Assembly (NCBI GenBank): GCA_900314595.1
Contig: OMVW01000025.1
Span: forward strand, 1 to 62,765
DNA from: an uncultured Dialister sp.
Lineage (GTDB): Bacteria > Bacillota > Negativicutes > Veillonellales > Dialisteraceae
Direction: 5' to 3'
DNA length: 62,765 nucleotides
This document shows positions 24,251 to 33,851 of this stretch, piece by piece. The translations under genes and the position numbers were made by a program. Position 1 is the stretch's first letter; each line of letters starts with the position of its first letter. The notes beneath the pieces were generated by a model. The model saw nothing but the letters and a program-made list of their open reading frames with translations. It searched no databases and was not told the DNA's origin.

Positions 24251-26791
24251 ATGATGGATACAATTTCTTTAGCTGCGAAGGCCGGTTTGCTTCATGACAT
24301 AGGGAAATTGGTGATTCGCGCCACTCATGAATGGAAAAACCATTCTGATCTTGGCGCGGATTTTTTAATTCCTTTCCTCACCGATGCCTCTTCGGACGAA
24401 AGCAGACGGCTTCTTCGCTGTATTCGGTATCATCACGCGGGAGCCCTGCGAGATGCAGACCCTGCGGCAGATGATCTGGCGTGGATTATTTATGAAGCGG
24501 ACAATATAGCCGCCGGAGCCGACCGGCGCACCCGGGAAGCCTATGGGACCAATGGACTCCCTTCCCAGTCCCGCTTCGATATGGAATCCTCGCTGGATAA
24601 CATTTTCAATGCCTTTGCGGGAGGCGGCAAAGAATCCTGGTTTAAGTTATTGAAAAAAGATGACGCCCGGACCGCCAATTATCCCGTTTCCCGCAAACTT
24701 CCCGCTTCTCAGGGATTGTACACCGGGATTTATGAAACGGTGAAAGCCAATTTCCAAAGAAAAGATCCTTTGGAAATGACGGAAAATGAACTGCTCCGCA
24801 TTCTGGAGGATACGACGGATCTCATTCCTTCCAGCACCGCCAGAGAAGAAGTGAATGATATTTCCCTCTTCGACCATCTGAAACTCACCGGCGCCCTGGC
24901 AGGAGCCATGGTGAAATATTTCCAGAGCAGACACATCACCAACTATAAAGAAGCCTGTTTTGAAAAAGGAAAAATCAATCGGGACGAAAAAGAATTCCTA
25001 TTTATTTCCGGTGATTTTTCAGGCATTCAGAAATTCATTTACCGCATCCCCTCTTCCGGGGCTATGCGCATGCTCCGGGGCCGGTCCTTCTACCTGGATA
25101 TCCTGCTGGAACATATCGTAGATGAACTGCTGGAAAAGCTAAACCTCTCCCGGGCAAACCTGATTTACTGCAGCGGCGGCCATTTCTACCTTCTGGCAGA
25201 CAATACGGAAAAGACAAGAAGCATCGTCAAAGAGGCAGAAATAACGCTGAACCGCCAGCTGACATCCCTCTTTTCCGGTACTTTGTACCTGGCCCTGGGC
25301 ATGGTGGAAGTCTGTGCCAATGATCTCATGGAGCCCGCAGGAAGCGGGACAAGGACCAATATCTTCCGTACCGTTTCCGAAAAAGTTTCCCTTTCCAAGC
25401 AGCATCGTTACGATGAAACGACGCTTTCCGAGCTTTTTGATGAACACAGCGCTTTCAATGAGGTCAGTAAAGGAAATAGGGAATGCGCCATCTGCCATAG
25501 CTCAGAAAGACACCTTTCCTCCTATGAGGCCAATCATTCCGAGGATGACGTAGAGGTCTGTGATACCTGCAATGGCCTGTACCTCCTGGGAAAATCCCTG
25601 ATTGATGAAGGAAAGACATTGTTTGCGGTTCTTGAGGACAGCCCGATGAAAGGCAGCATTCCCCTCCCTTCCCTGGATTCGAAGACCCTCTCCCTCCTTC
25701 CTGCTTCGGAGGAAGACCTGGAAAAATGGAAAAAAGAGGGACTTTTCATCCGGATCTACGACAAGAATCAATCTCGTACCTCTCATCTGATGGCCTCCAG
25801 AATCTGGACCGCTGACTACGCCTGCAGAGGCAATGACAGTCACATTCTTGATTTTAACGAACTGGCAGAGAGCTCAGGAGATGAATATTCCCTTGGCATC
25901 AACCGTTTAGGGGTCCTCAGGGCCGATGTGGACAACCTGGGAGCAGCCTTCATTGCAGGTTTCATCCGAAAAGGGCAGAATCCCGAGACCTATGCCACCC
26001 TTTCCCGCTATGCCGCCTTATCCCGCAGTATGGCCTATTTCTTCCGGCGGGTCATCCTGGACATTTGCCGGAAAAAACTGCCGGAAGGGATTCAACCTTT
26101 CTACCTTTTCCAGGATAAGGAACAAAGCCACCGGAAAATTCATGTGGTTTACTCCGGCGGCGATGACCTCTTCCTCACCGGAGCCTGGGATGACCTCCTT
26201 GAATTTGCAGTCGACCTGCGCCGGACCTTTGCGGTATGGACCAATGAAAAACTGACCTTCTCCGCAGGCCTTGGACTATTTTCTCCCACCTACCCCATCA
26301 GCCGCATGGCAGCCCTCACCGGGAACCTGGAAGACCTGGCGAAAGCCAATCCCGGAAAAGACAGCCTCGCCCTCTTTGGAAGCGGCACGGAATACACCGC
26401 ATCAGAGGGCAGGGAAAAAGCCCCGGTTTACCACTGGGATGAACTTATTCGGATTCACGATGAAAAAATCATCTTCCTCATGAACCATCTGGACCTTTCC
26501 GGCATTACAAAAAAAGACGGCAGGGCCCGCATTGCTGCAGGAAAATCCCTGCTGTACCGCCTCATGACCCTCCTGAAAAGCCAGGATAAAGGGCGGATGG
26601 ACCTGGCCCGTTTCGCCTATACCCTGGCAAGACTGGAACCGGCAAAGAAGGAAGGTCCTGAAATACAAAACTGCTATGAAGAAGTCAGAAATCAGCTGTA
26701 CCGCTGGACAGTCAGCGAAAAAGACAGAAAAGAACTGACGACAGCCATTCAGCTGATTGTTTACCGCATGCGCGACAAGGAGCAAAAATAA
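24251..26791 (+). CDS. cas10: type III-A Cas10/Csm1
   Basis: 846 aa, the large subunit of the Csm complex. An HD nuclease domain begins at once, with H15-D16 in LLHDIGKLVIRA, expected to cut single-stranded DNA in the transcription bubble. Palm 1 starts near FISGDFSGIQKFIY, a zinc site is formed by C412, C415, C437 and C440, and palm 2 carries G636-G637-D638-D639 in YSGGDDLFLT, the cyclase site that makes cyclic oligoadenylate. Both activities look intact. AAGGAG precedes the ATG. The stop overlaps the csm2 start by one base. Together with csm6 this predicts a complete signalling branch. Confidence 0.97.
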   Translation: MMDTISLAAKAGLLHDIGKLVIRATHEWKNHSDLGADFLIPFLTDASSDESRRLLRCIRYHHAGALRDADPAADDLAWIIYEADNIAAGADRRTREAYGTNGLPSQSRFDMESSLDNIFNAFAGGGKESWFKLLKKDDARTANYPVSRKLPASQGLYTGIYETVKANFQRKDPLEMTENELLRILEDTTDLIPSSTAREEVNDISLFDHLKLTGALAGAMVKYFQSRHITNYKEACFEKGKINRDEKEFLFISGDFSGIQKFIYRIPSSGAMRMLRGRSFYLDILLEHIVDELLEKLNLSRANLIYCSGGHFYLLADNTEKTRSIVKEAEITLNRQLTSLFSGTLYLALGMVEVCANDLMEPAGSGTRTNIFRTVSEKVSLSKQHRYDETTLSELFDEHSAFNEVSKGNRECAICHSSERHLSSYEANHSEDDVEVCDTCNGLYLLGKSLIDEGKTLFAVLEDSPMKGSIPLPSLDSKTLSLLPASEEDLEKWKKEGLFIRIYDKNQSRTSHLMASRIWTADYACRGNDSHILDFNELAESSGDEYSLGINRLGVLRADVDNLGAAFIAGFIRKGQNPETYATLSRYAALSRSMAYFFRRVILDICRKKLPEGIQPFYLFQDKEQSHRKIHVVYSGGDDLFLTGAWDDLLEFAVDLRRTFAVWTNEKLTFSAGLGLFSPTYPISRMAALTGNLEDLAKANPGKDSLALFGSGTEYTASEGREKAPVYHWDELIRIHDEKIIFLMNHLDLSGITKKDGRARIAAGKSLLYRLMTLLKSQDKGRMDLARFAYTLARLEPAKKEGPEIQNCYEEVRNQLYRWTVSEKDRKELTTAIQLIVYRMRDKEQK

Positions 26792-27189
26792 TGGATGAGA
26801 CAAAAATTGTAAATCGGGCGGAACAGGTGATGAAAGACCTTTCCAGAGACCAGAAGACTATGGTGACCACCTCCCAGATTCGCAAGTTCCTGACCGCCGT
26901 CAATACAGTCACTGAAAAAATCAACGTATGGAAACTTTCCGACAGAAAGGATACGAAAAAACTTCCCCCGGAACTGCAGGCCCAGGTCCAATACCTGAAA
27001 GTGAAACTGGCCTACCAGATTGGAAGAAATGAAAACAAGCGGGGCAAACCGGTCGAAACATTCGCCAATAAAGCAGGCCTTATGGCATGCATCGATGGCA
27101 TCGGGGACAGCACCGCGGAATATGAAAAATTTGCGCACTATATCGAAGCGCTGGTGGCTTATCACAAATACTATGGAGGCAGAGACTGA
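26791..27189 (+). CDS. csm2: Csm2, small subunit of the type III-A complex
   Basis: 132 aa, mostly helical, with TTSQIRKFLTAVNTV near residue 30 and KVKLAYQIGRNE, the conserved Csm2 blocks. Csm2 subunits form the belly filament opposite Csm3 and help to hold the target RNA. Start overlaps the cas10 stop (TAATG). Length is typical. Confidence 0.92.
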   Translation: MDETKIVNRAEQVMKDLSRDQKTMVTTSQIRKFLTAVNTVTEKINVWKLSDRKDTKKLPPELQAQVQYLKVKLAYQIGRNENKRGKPVETFANKAGLMACIDGIGDSTAEYEKFAHYIEALVAYHKYYGGRD

Positions 27190-27191
27190 TT

Positions 27192-27905
27192 ATGGCACAG
27201 GTACAACTGAAAGGAAAATTACTGATCGAAGCAGATATCACATTAAAAACAGGTCTTCATATCGGCGACTCCAGCGACTTTGCACCCATTGGCGCCGTAG
27301 ACAGCCCGTTTATCCGTGATTCCTTTACAAAACGTCCCATCATCCCCGGAAGCACGCTGAAGGGCAAAATGCGGACCCTTCTGGCCAAATTGAGGGATTC
27401 ATCCTACATCCTTCCGGAACCGGATGGAGATGAAGAAGTGGTGGGCCGCCTCTTCGGACTGGCTTCCACGAAAAATGACAAAAAAACCGTTCCGGCCCGT
27501 CTCCAGTTTGCCGATGCTTTTGTCAAAGATGAAAGCGTGAAGAAATTCAGCCAGCTTGATACGGATACCTACCTGGGAGAAATCAAGGCAGAAAATACGA
27601 TCAACCGCGGAACCGGTGTGGCCAACCCGAGGCAGATCGAACGGGTCCCTGCAGGGATGCAGTTTGATTTCCGTCTTGTTTACAATATCGAAGATGAAAA
27701 GGACCTGGAAGAAGACATGAAAGTCCTCATCACCGGATTCCGTCTCCTGCAGCTCGATTACATCGGAGGCCACGGTTCCCGGGGCTATGGACGAATCGGA
27801 TTTGATCATTTCCGCATCCGCCGGATGAACCCGGAAACGGCAGAACTTTCGGAAGATGAAAAACTGAGTCAGAAATTCAAGGACGCCTGCTATGAAAGCT
27901 TATGA
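27192..27905 (+). CDS. csm3: Csm3, backbone and target-RNA ribonuclease
   Basis: 237 aa RAMP protein. D37 in IGAVDSPFIRD corresponds to the catalytic aspartate of known Csm3 (D33 in S. thermophilus), and PIIPGSTLKGKMRTLLA is the RAMP signature. Repeated copies form the crRNA backbone and cut bound RNA every six bases. A glycine-rich loop (IGGHGSRGYGRIG) is present near the end. It overlaps csm4 by 14 bases. Confidence 0.96.
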   Translation: MAQVQLKGKLLIEADITLKTGLHIGDSSDFAPIGAVDSPFIRDSFTKRPIIPGSTLKGKMRTLLAKLRDSSYILPEPDGDEEVVGRLFGLASTKNDKKTVPARLQFADAFVKDESVKKFSQLDTDTYLGEIKAENTINRGTGVANPRQIERVPAGMQFDFRLVYNIEDEKDLEEDMKVLITGFRLLQLDYIGGHGSRGYGRIGFDHFRIRRMNPETAELSEDEKLSQKFKDACYESL

Positions 27906-28893
27906 ACTCATTCTCCTGAAATTTACAACGCCCGTCCATTTCGGGGATGCAGGAGAAGGCGGAGACCTGGGAAATATCCTTTCCTTCTGCCGTTCCGATA
28001 CCTTTTTCAGTGCCCTCTGCCGGGAAGCGGCTGACCTTTCGCCATCTCTCCTCTCCTGGCTTTCCGGAGCTGCAGAAAAAGGGAGCCTTCGGATTTCCGA
28101 CCTCCTCCCCTGGCGTGAAACGGATACCTATGAACTTTACCTTCCCCGGCCCGTCCTTCCGGTCAATCCGGAAATAAAGAAAAACCTTCTTCCTTTTACG
28201 GAAGAAAAAGAAAACTCCAAAGCCCGCAAGGCCATCAAGAAACGGTCCTTCATCCGTGCCGGGGGAATGGATCATTTCCTGAAAGGTCTTAAGGCGGGAA
28301 ATCTTTCCCTTTCCGAAGAACCCTCCTTCGGAGAAGAAGAACTCCGCACCCGTTTCAACGGCCGGTTGAAGCTCCCCTATGATGTGGGCACCTGGCACTT
28401 TTCTGACCATGCGGGACTCTACGTCATCCTTTCTGCAGAAGAAAAGGACCTTATGAAAATGGAAAATCTCATCCGCCTCCTGGGCCTTTCCGGGATCGGC
28501 GGCAAGAGGTCCAGCGGATTTGGACACTATGAATTTGAAGATGATCCCCTTCAACTTTCCGGTGATGAAATTTACGGGGAAGATGATGCCGCCCTGTACC
28601 GCCTCCTCACCGATGAAAAAGCGCCGCACCAGATGACCATTTCCTCTTTCATTCCTAAGGAAAATGAAATTTCTTCCGCCTCCAGAGGCACCGGCCGGCT
28701 GATCCGCCGGGGCGGATTTGCCTGGTCCCGGGATATGGAGCAGCCAGTGAAGACAAATTCCATTTATATGATGGCTGCCGGCTCCTGCTTCCCGCAAAGG
28801 ATGGAAGGAAGACTGGCAGATGTCAATAACGGTTCCGCGCCGCATCCCGTCTATAAATATGGTAAAGGATTATTTGTGGGGCTGAAACTATGA
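27892..28893 (+). CDS. csm4: Csm4, crRNA 5'-handle binding subunit
   Basis: 333 aa RAMP protein with the N-terminal strand LILLKFTTPVHFGDAG and the glycine-rich GLSGIGGKRSSGFGHYEF loop around residue 205. Csm4 caps the complex next to Cas10 and holds the 8-nt handle left by Cas6. Start lies inside the csm3 3' end, and the stop overlaps csm5 by four bases. Confidence 0.93.
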   Translation: MKAYELILLKFTTPVHFGDAGEGGDLGNILSFCRSDTFFSALCREAADLSPSLLSWLSGAAEKGSLRISDLLPWRETDTYELYLPRPVLPVNPEIKKNLLPFTEEKENSKARKAIKKRSFIRAGGMDHFLKGLKAGNLSLSEEPSFGEEELRTRFNGRLKLPYDVGTWHFSDHAGLYVILSAEEKDLMKMENLIRLLGLSGIGGKRSSGFGHYEFEDDPLQLSGDEIYGEDDAALYRLLTDEKAPHQMTISSFIPKENEISSASRGTGRLIRRGGFAWSRDMEQPVKTNSIYMMAAGSCFPQRMEGRLADVNNGSAPHPVYKYGKGLFVGLKL

Positions 28894-30143
28894 TGAAATA
28901 CTGGAAATTGGAACTCACCTGCCTTTCTCCCGTCCATATCGGCTCCGGGGAAAAGCTTGGCAAAAATCAGTACGTCTATGAAAAATACCGGTATACCGAT
29001 AAAAATCGGGAAAAACATGAGAAGTCCCTCGTCTATTTCCTGAACGAGACAAAATGGGCCATCTGGCTGGGACAGCAGAAATTCCTCCGTGATTTCATCG
29101 GTGAAACCATGAATGACCCCCAGCACCTCTCCCTTTTTACTTTTTTAAAAAAGCACTATGCCGGCTATGCCGTTCATGACTACCTGGAAAGACTGGTCAA
29201 AGAAGGGGTCCTCGAGTCCGCAGAAAAAGTAGAAACCCTTGAGAAGCAGGACCGCACCAATGCGCTGAATGATATCTCCCTCCACATAAAAAACAGTGAA
29301 GGCCGGGCCTATATCCCCGGTTCTTCCCTGAAAGGAGCCATCCGTACAGCCATCCTTGTCCACCTTATTCGAAAAAATCCGGGGAAATACAGGAAATACT
29401 GGGATAAGATTCAGAAAGCCGTGGATAATGCCCGCGAGGAAAATCGTTTCCGCAGGAAAGATAATGACTCCTGGAAACATGAAAAAATCAAGTCCTCCAT
29501 GGGCTCTGTCATCGATCAGATGGAAAAAGAAATGACCATCGCTCCGGACAAAGAAGGACGCCTGGATATGGTGAATAGTTTCTTCCGGGGCCTTACGGTC
29601 AGTGACTCCACCCCCTGCAGCACACCGCCCGGCATCGTCATCAAAGAAGATCTGGGTGAAAGACCGGATTCCGACATTCGCACCATCCCGATCTGGAGAG
29701 AATGCATCATGCCGGATCAATCCGTCACCTTTACTTTGGGCATCGATGAATCTCTCATGGGAAATATGGGAATCCACAAGGCCTCCGATGTCGTCAGCGT
29801 TTTGAAAGAATTTGCCGATTTTCAGTGCAGCCTCATGGAGCCCATCTGGGGTCCCATCGGGGAAAACGATTATGATGACCGTATGTATGATCCGAACCTT
29901 TTCCTGGGAGGCGGTGCCGGCTATCTGAGCAAGACCCTCACCTATGCCCTGGCCCCCTCCAAAAGAGAAGGAATCCAGGTCGTCAAAGAACTGATGCAGC
30001 AGGAATTCAGGAAAGGGAAACATGAAAGAGACCGGAATATTTCTCCCCACACCCTGAAACTGGCCTATCTGGAAGACAGAGATGCCATCATGGGCATGGC
30101 AGCAGTCAAAGTGGTAGAAGAATTGAAGGCGGCCGTCAAATGA
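28890..30143 (+). CDS. csm5: Csm5, distal cap subunit
   Basis: 417 aa RAMP protein: LTCLSPVHIGSGEKLGKNQY at the start and AYIPGSSLKGAIRTAILVHL around residue 140 are the Csm5 hallmarks. It binds the 3' part of the crRNA and promotes its maturation. ATGA overlaps couple it to csm4 and cas6. Confidence 0.94.
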   Translation: MMKYWKLELTCLSPVHIGSGEKLGKNQYVYEKYRYTDKNREKHEKSLVYFLNETKWAIWLGQQKFLRDFIGETMNDPQHLSLFTFLKKHYAGYAVHDYLERLVKEGVLESAEKVETLEKQDRTNALNDISLHIKNSEGRAYIPGSSLKGAIRTAILVHLIRKNPGKYRKYWDKIQKAVDNAREENRFRRKDNDSWKHEKIKSSMGSVIDQMEKEMTIAPDKEGRLDMVNSFFRGLTVSDSTPCSTPPGIVIKEDLGERPDSDIRTIPIWRECIMPDQSVTFTLGIDESLMGNMGIHKASDVVSVLKEFADFQCSLMEPIWGPIGENDYDDRMYDPNLFLGGGAGYLSKTLTYALAPSKREGIQVVKELMQQEFRKGKHERDRNISPHTLKLAYLEDRDAIMGMAAVKVVEELKAAVK

Positions 30144-30898
30144 TGACTTTAGCAGAAATCGAAGTGAAACTGCCGGAGGGGCAGATTTTGAACCAGTCCC
30201 TGGGCTCTGTCTTCCAGGGAGCCCTGATTCGGGAAACTTCTCCCGAATGGGCCTCCTCCATGCATGAACAGAAAGTCCGCCCCTACAGCCAGTACCTCAC
30301 CGTAGAGGACGGAAAACCGCTCTGGCGGATTGCAGTCCTCACAGAAGATGCCTTCGACCACATCATGGTGCCGGTGATGAAACTTTCCTCTCTTCACCTG
30401 GAACAGAGAAATTGCGATATTTCCCTGTCCAATTTCCATATCCTGAAGACGGGAACCTTCAAAGAACTGGAAGAGCAATTCTGGGCCAATTCGGAAAAAA
30501 TCCATCACATCGAAATGAATTTCCTCACCTCCACCTCTTTCAAAACCCATGGCACCTATGCCATCTTCCCGGAACCTGCGCTCCTTTTCAATACCCTCAT
30601 CCGCAAATGGAATGCATACTCCGACGGCAGTGTCCTTGGAGAAGCGCATATGGGAGAACACCTGGCAGAATGTATGGAAATCACCGATTACCGCCTCCAT
30701 ACCCATCCCTACTCCCTGGAAGGGCGGCGGATTCGTGCCTTCCGGGGCTCTATCCGCCTCGGTCTTTTCAAAAATGACGTGACTCCCCGCATGGCATCCA
30801 TGCTCTCCTCCTTTGCCGAATTTGCAGGGACCGGCATGAAAACCGCCATGGGTATGGGAGGGACCACGGTGGAAATTTCCCGGTATAGAAAGGAATAA
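30140..30898 (+). CDS. cas6: Cas6 pre-crRNA endoribonuclease
   Basis: 252 aa, placed unusually between csm5 and csm6. The C-terminal glycine-rich loop FAGTGMKTAMGMGGTTVEI is typical of Cas6, and a candidate catalytic histidine lies in the N-terminal half (several H between residues 70 and 130). It should cut each repeat 8 bases from its 3' end, leaving ACGAAAAG or ACGAAAAC. Start overlaps the csm5 stop by four bases. Confidence 0.88.
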   Translation: MMTLAEIEVKLPEGQILNQSLGSVFQGALIRETSPEWASSMHEQKVRPYSQYLTVEDGKPLWRIAVLTEDAFDHIMVPVMKLSSLHLEQRNCDISLSNFHILKTGTFKELEEQFWANSEKIHHIEMNFLTSTSFKTHGTYAIFPEPALLFNTLIRKWNAYSDGSVLGEAHMGEHLAECMEITDYRLHTHPYSLEGRRIRAFRGSIRLGLFKNDVTPRMASMLSSFAEFAGTGMKTAMGMGGTTVEISRYRKE

Positions 30899-30901
30899 CC
30901 C

Positions 30902-32236
30902 ATGAAAATACTTTTCACTCCCGCCGGAGATACGGACCCGGTACGAGGCTTCCGTGACGGGGCCATTCTCCATATTCTCCGCCATTATGGACCTATGGAG
31001 AAAGTCTACCTCTTCCTTACGAAACAGATGGAAGAAAAAGAAAAGGAAGAACACTGCTATACCCGGGGCATCCTGCAGCTAAGTCCAGGTTGTGACATTC
31101 ATCTCCTTGCCAGCGGCATCGAAGAGCCCCAGAAATATGAAACCCTCACGGCCCTGCAGGATGCTTTCTACAAAGCTTATGCAGAATATCCGGATGCCGA
31201 ATGGTACCTGAATATCAGCTCCGGCACGCCCCAGATCAAAACCGTCATGACCCTTCTCGGCATGGATTACCCAAAGGCCCATACCATCCAGGTAGCAACC
31301 CCGGAGAAAGGCTCCAATAAAAGAAACCATCCCGAAGAAACAAAAGACCTCATCGAAATGCTGGGAGAAAATGAAGACAATGATCCCGAAAGCCCGAATC
31401 GCTGCAGCGAGCCGGACCTGTCTCTTTTGAAGAAACACGGACTCATCCTTCAGATCACATCCCTCGTGGGCAGTTTCGAATACGAAGCCGCCCTTCATCT
31501 GGTCAGACAGAACCAGTCCCTTTTCACGAAAGATACGGAAAAACTTCTCACCCATGCCGTATACAGAGAAAATCTGCAGTGGAAAAAGGCCAATCAGGTC
31601 ATGACCTCCTGGAAAGGAAATATTCTTCTCCAGAGTCCTGATGACTTTACCGAATATTTCCAGGTCATGGAACTCAGGCAGCGGAAAAACCAGCTTCCCG
31701 AATTCATCGTCAAAACTTCCCCCATCCTCACCGCCCTGGGCATGAAATACCTGAAGGAACTCCCCTCTTTCGACCTGGAACGCTTGAGAGAACAGAGCAG
31801 GTGGAAAAGAAAACAAACCAGAGAATTCCGAATCGGCCGGGAAGAAACAAACCGGGCCTACCCGAAGCTTTTGGCCTTTCTGGAAACAGAACTGGACAGC
31901 TCTTTAAGAAACGGACCTCTCTATTTCAATATCATGGTCTACATCTGTGAATGGCTGAAAACCGGCCTGCTCAGTCAGGATAAAAAGCATATAGAACTGA
32001 CCGATACCTTTGCCCGCCTCCGTCAGGTAGAAGAAGACATCCGGAATCCCCTGGCCCACACCATCACCAACATGACCGAAGAACAGCTGAAAAAAGAGAC
32101 CGGTATGAATTCTGCCGAAATCCTTCGCCTCCTCCGCCGGGCTGCCTTTCTCGTCCGGAGGAAAGAAATCCCCCGGTCCTATGACCGGCTGAATGGATTC
32201 ATCCGGGAAAGTCTTTCCGAAAATCCGGAGAGCTGA
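30902..32236 (+). CDS. csm6: Csm6, CARF-HEPN ribonuclease
   Basis: 444 aa. The N-terminal CARF domain (about 1-150) carries the ligand motif NISSGTPQIK at 104-113. A helical linker leads to a HEPN domain whose R-x4-H site is R381-N-P-L-A-H386. On binding cyclic oligoadenylate from Cas10 it would degrade RNA without sequence preference. Four bases separate it from cas6. No ring nuclease gene is visible, although some Csm6 proteins degrade their own activator. Confidence 0.93.
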   Translation: MKILFTPAGDTDPVRGFRDGAILHILRHYGPMEKVYLFLTKQMEEKEKEEHCYTRGILQLSPGCDIHLLASGIEEPQKYETLTALQDAFYKAYAEYPDAEWYLNISSGTPQIKTVMTLLGMDYPKAHTIQVATPEKGSNKRNHPEETKDLIEMLGENEDNDPESPNRCSEPDLSLLKKHGLILQITSLVGSFEYEAALHLVRQNQSLFTKDTEKLLTHAVYRENLQWKKANQVMTSWKGNILLQSPDDFTEYFQVMELRQRKNQLPEFIVKTSPILTALGMKYLKELPSFDLERLREQSRWKRKQTREFRIGREETNRAYPKLLAFLETELDSSLRNGPLYFNIMVYICEWLKTGLLSQDKKHIELTDTFARLRQVEEDIRNPLAHTITNMTEEQLKKETGMNSAEILRLLRRAAFLVRRKEIPRSYDRLNGFIRESLSENPES

Positions 32237-32352
32237 AAAGCGGACTGCGGGGAAAAAGTGGAAATAGAATCCCATTCCGATAAAAAATAAGCTTTTCCCC
32301 CCGGAAAGCGGAACTTCCGCCTGCTTATTTCCATTTCACAAAGGAGGCCTTT

Positions 32353-33348
32353 ATGAGCTGGCTGTATATGACGGAACCCGGTTCCCGCCTTTCAAAAAGA
32401 GGCGGACAATATGTAATCAGCAGAGAAAATGAAACCCTCTGTGAAGTACCGGCAGCCGTACTCGAAGGAGTCACCCTCATTGATTCCATCCAGGTTTCTT
32501 CTTCTGCCATGGTGGATTTCCTGGAAAGAGGCATCCCGGTCACCTGGATTTCCTCAAGCGGCCGCTTCTTTGGCCGCCTGGAATCCACCTCGAACTGGAA
32601 TGTGATGAAACAGCAGGAACAGTTCCGGCGGCTGGAAGACAAGGATTTCCAGATGACCCTGGCCAAAAGAATCATCTTCTGCAAAATTTACAACCAGAGA
32701 ACCATCCTCCGCAGCTACAACAGGCGCATTCAAAATGAAAAAATAGAAAAAGCCATCGCGGATATACGAATCCTTGCTGATAAGCTCCATACAGCGGATT
32801 CGGTGGAAGGAGTCATGGGCTATGAAGGTGCTATGGCAAGGATCTATTTCCAGGCCATGGGGCTCATCGTCAATGAAGATTTCCATTTTGAAAAAAGGAC
32901 ACGCCGGCCGCCGAAGGACCCATTCAATTCCCTTCTCAGTTTCGGATATACCCTTCTCCTGTATGACTTTTATACGGCCATCACAAACTGCGGCCTTCAT
33001 CCTTACGTGGGATTTCTACATGCCCTGAAAAACGGACATCCTGCCCTGGCCTCGGACCTCATGGAACCCTGGCGGCCTGCCATCGTGGACGCCCTATGCC
33101 TGTCTCTCGTCACAAAGCACGAAATCAAAAAGGAACATTTCCAAAAAGGAGAAAATGACGGCATTTATCTGGACAGAGTGGGCCGGAGAATCTTCATCCA
33201 GGCCTATGAAAAGAAGATGCGATCCGTCAATCACTACTTCGACGGCGGTTACTCCTGGAGGCATACCATTGAAATGGAATGCAAATCCTATAACCAGGCC
33301 CTTCAATCAGGAAATATTGACGACCTGAAACCCATGGTGATCCGATAA
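32353..33348 (+). CDS. cas1: Cas1 integrase
   Basis: 331 aa. Catalytic residues are readable: E158 in VMGYEGAMARIYF, H223 in YVGFLHALKNGH and D235/E238 in ASDLMEPWRPA. AAGGAGG precedes the ATG. A 116-base gap, including an imperfect inverted repeat (GCGGAAC/TTCCGC), separates it from csm6 and could hold its own promoter. Cas1 with Cas2 inserts new spacers; the leader starts straight after cas2. Confidence 0.97.
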   Translation: MSWLYMTEPGSRLSKRGGQYVISRENETLCEVPAAVLEGVTLIDSIQVSSSAMVDFLERGIPVTWISSSGRFFGRLESTSNWNVMKQQEQFRRLEDKDFQMTLAKRIIFCKIYNQRTILRSYNRRIQNEKIEKAIADIRILADKLHTADSVEGVMGYEGAMARIYFQAMGLIVNEDFHFEKRTRRPPKDPFNSLLSFGYTLLLYDFYTAITNCGLHPYVGFLHALKNGHPALASDLMEPWRPAIVDALCLSLVTKHEIKKEHFQKGENDGIYLDRVGRRIFIQAYEKKMRSVNHYFDGGYSWRHTIEMECKSYNQALQSGNIDDLKPMVIR

Positions 33349-33665
33349 TGGAAGAAAAAGAATGGAAAATACGCCCCACCGACGACAACCGGTACATCGT
33401 CCTTGCCATCTATGACATCACGGATAACAAAAAACGGACCCAGATGGTCCGCTTCCTGGAACAATATGCCCTGCGCGTACAGAAATCCGCCTTCGAAGGA
33501 CTCCTGACACCCCGTCAGCTCGATGAAATGGCTGCGGTGGGCAGCAAAATCATCGATGAAAAAACAGACTCCTTCCGCATCTACATCCTATACGACCATA
33601 CCCGCGTCCTTTCCTGGGGCCGGGGGGAAGTCAAAGACAATGACAATGATGTAATCATTTACTGA
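33348..33665 (+). CDS. cas2: Cas2
   Basis: 105 aa with a ferredoxin-like fold: the first strand VLAIYDITDNKKRTQMVRFL holds D23. It bridges two Cas1 dimers in the adaptation complex. Its ATG overlaps the cas1 stop by one base. The C-terminal VLSWGRGEVKDNDNDVIIY tail is slightly longer than in minimal Cas2. Confidence 0.95.
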   Translation: MEEKEWKIRPTDDNRYIVLAIYDITDNKKRTQMVRFLEQYALRVQKSAFEGLLTPRQLDEMAAVGSKIIDEKTDSFRIYILYDHTRVLSWGRGEVKDNDNDVIIY

Positions 33666-33851
33666 AAACCATGATATACTCGAATGAGACAGATAGAAAA
33701 GGCACAGCGCGGCCAAATCTGCGCCGATGCCGATAAACTCTGAGGAAACTACCTATGAAACACCTGCATCCGGGAAAAATCCAGCCGAAATCCAATCTGC
33801 GCCGCAAACCTTACTGCCGGCCCAGGTTCTATCGGGCTTCCCGGACACAGG
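33666..33851 (+). promoter_or_regulatory. CRISPR leader
   Basis: 186 bases between cas2 and the first repeat. A TATACT -10 box lies in ATGATATACTCGAA, a stretch shared with the remnant leader at 22.3 kb. The 3' end GGACACAGG abuts repeat 1, where spacer insertion should occur. A 33-codon ORF (33755-33856, basic, preceded by GAGGAAACTACCT) runs into the first repeat but may be chance. Confidence 0.75.

Noticed and set aside
29145..30050. 301-aa minus-strand ORF opposite csm5
   Set aside because: Antisense shadow within a tightly coupled cas operon.
32237..32352. Possible terminator or small gene between csm6 and cas1
   Set aside because: Only an imperfect inverted repeat without a clear T-run; no ORF with a ribosome site.
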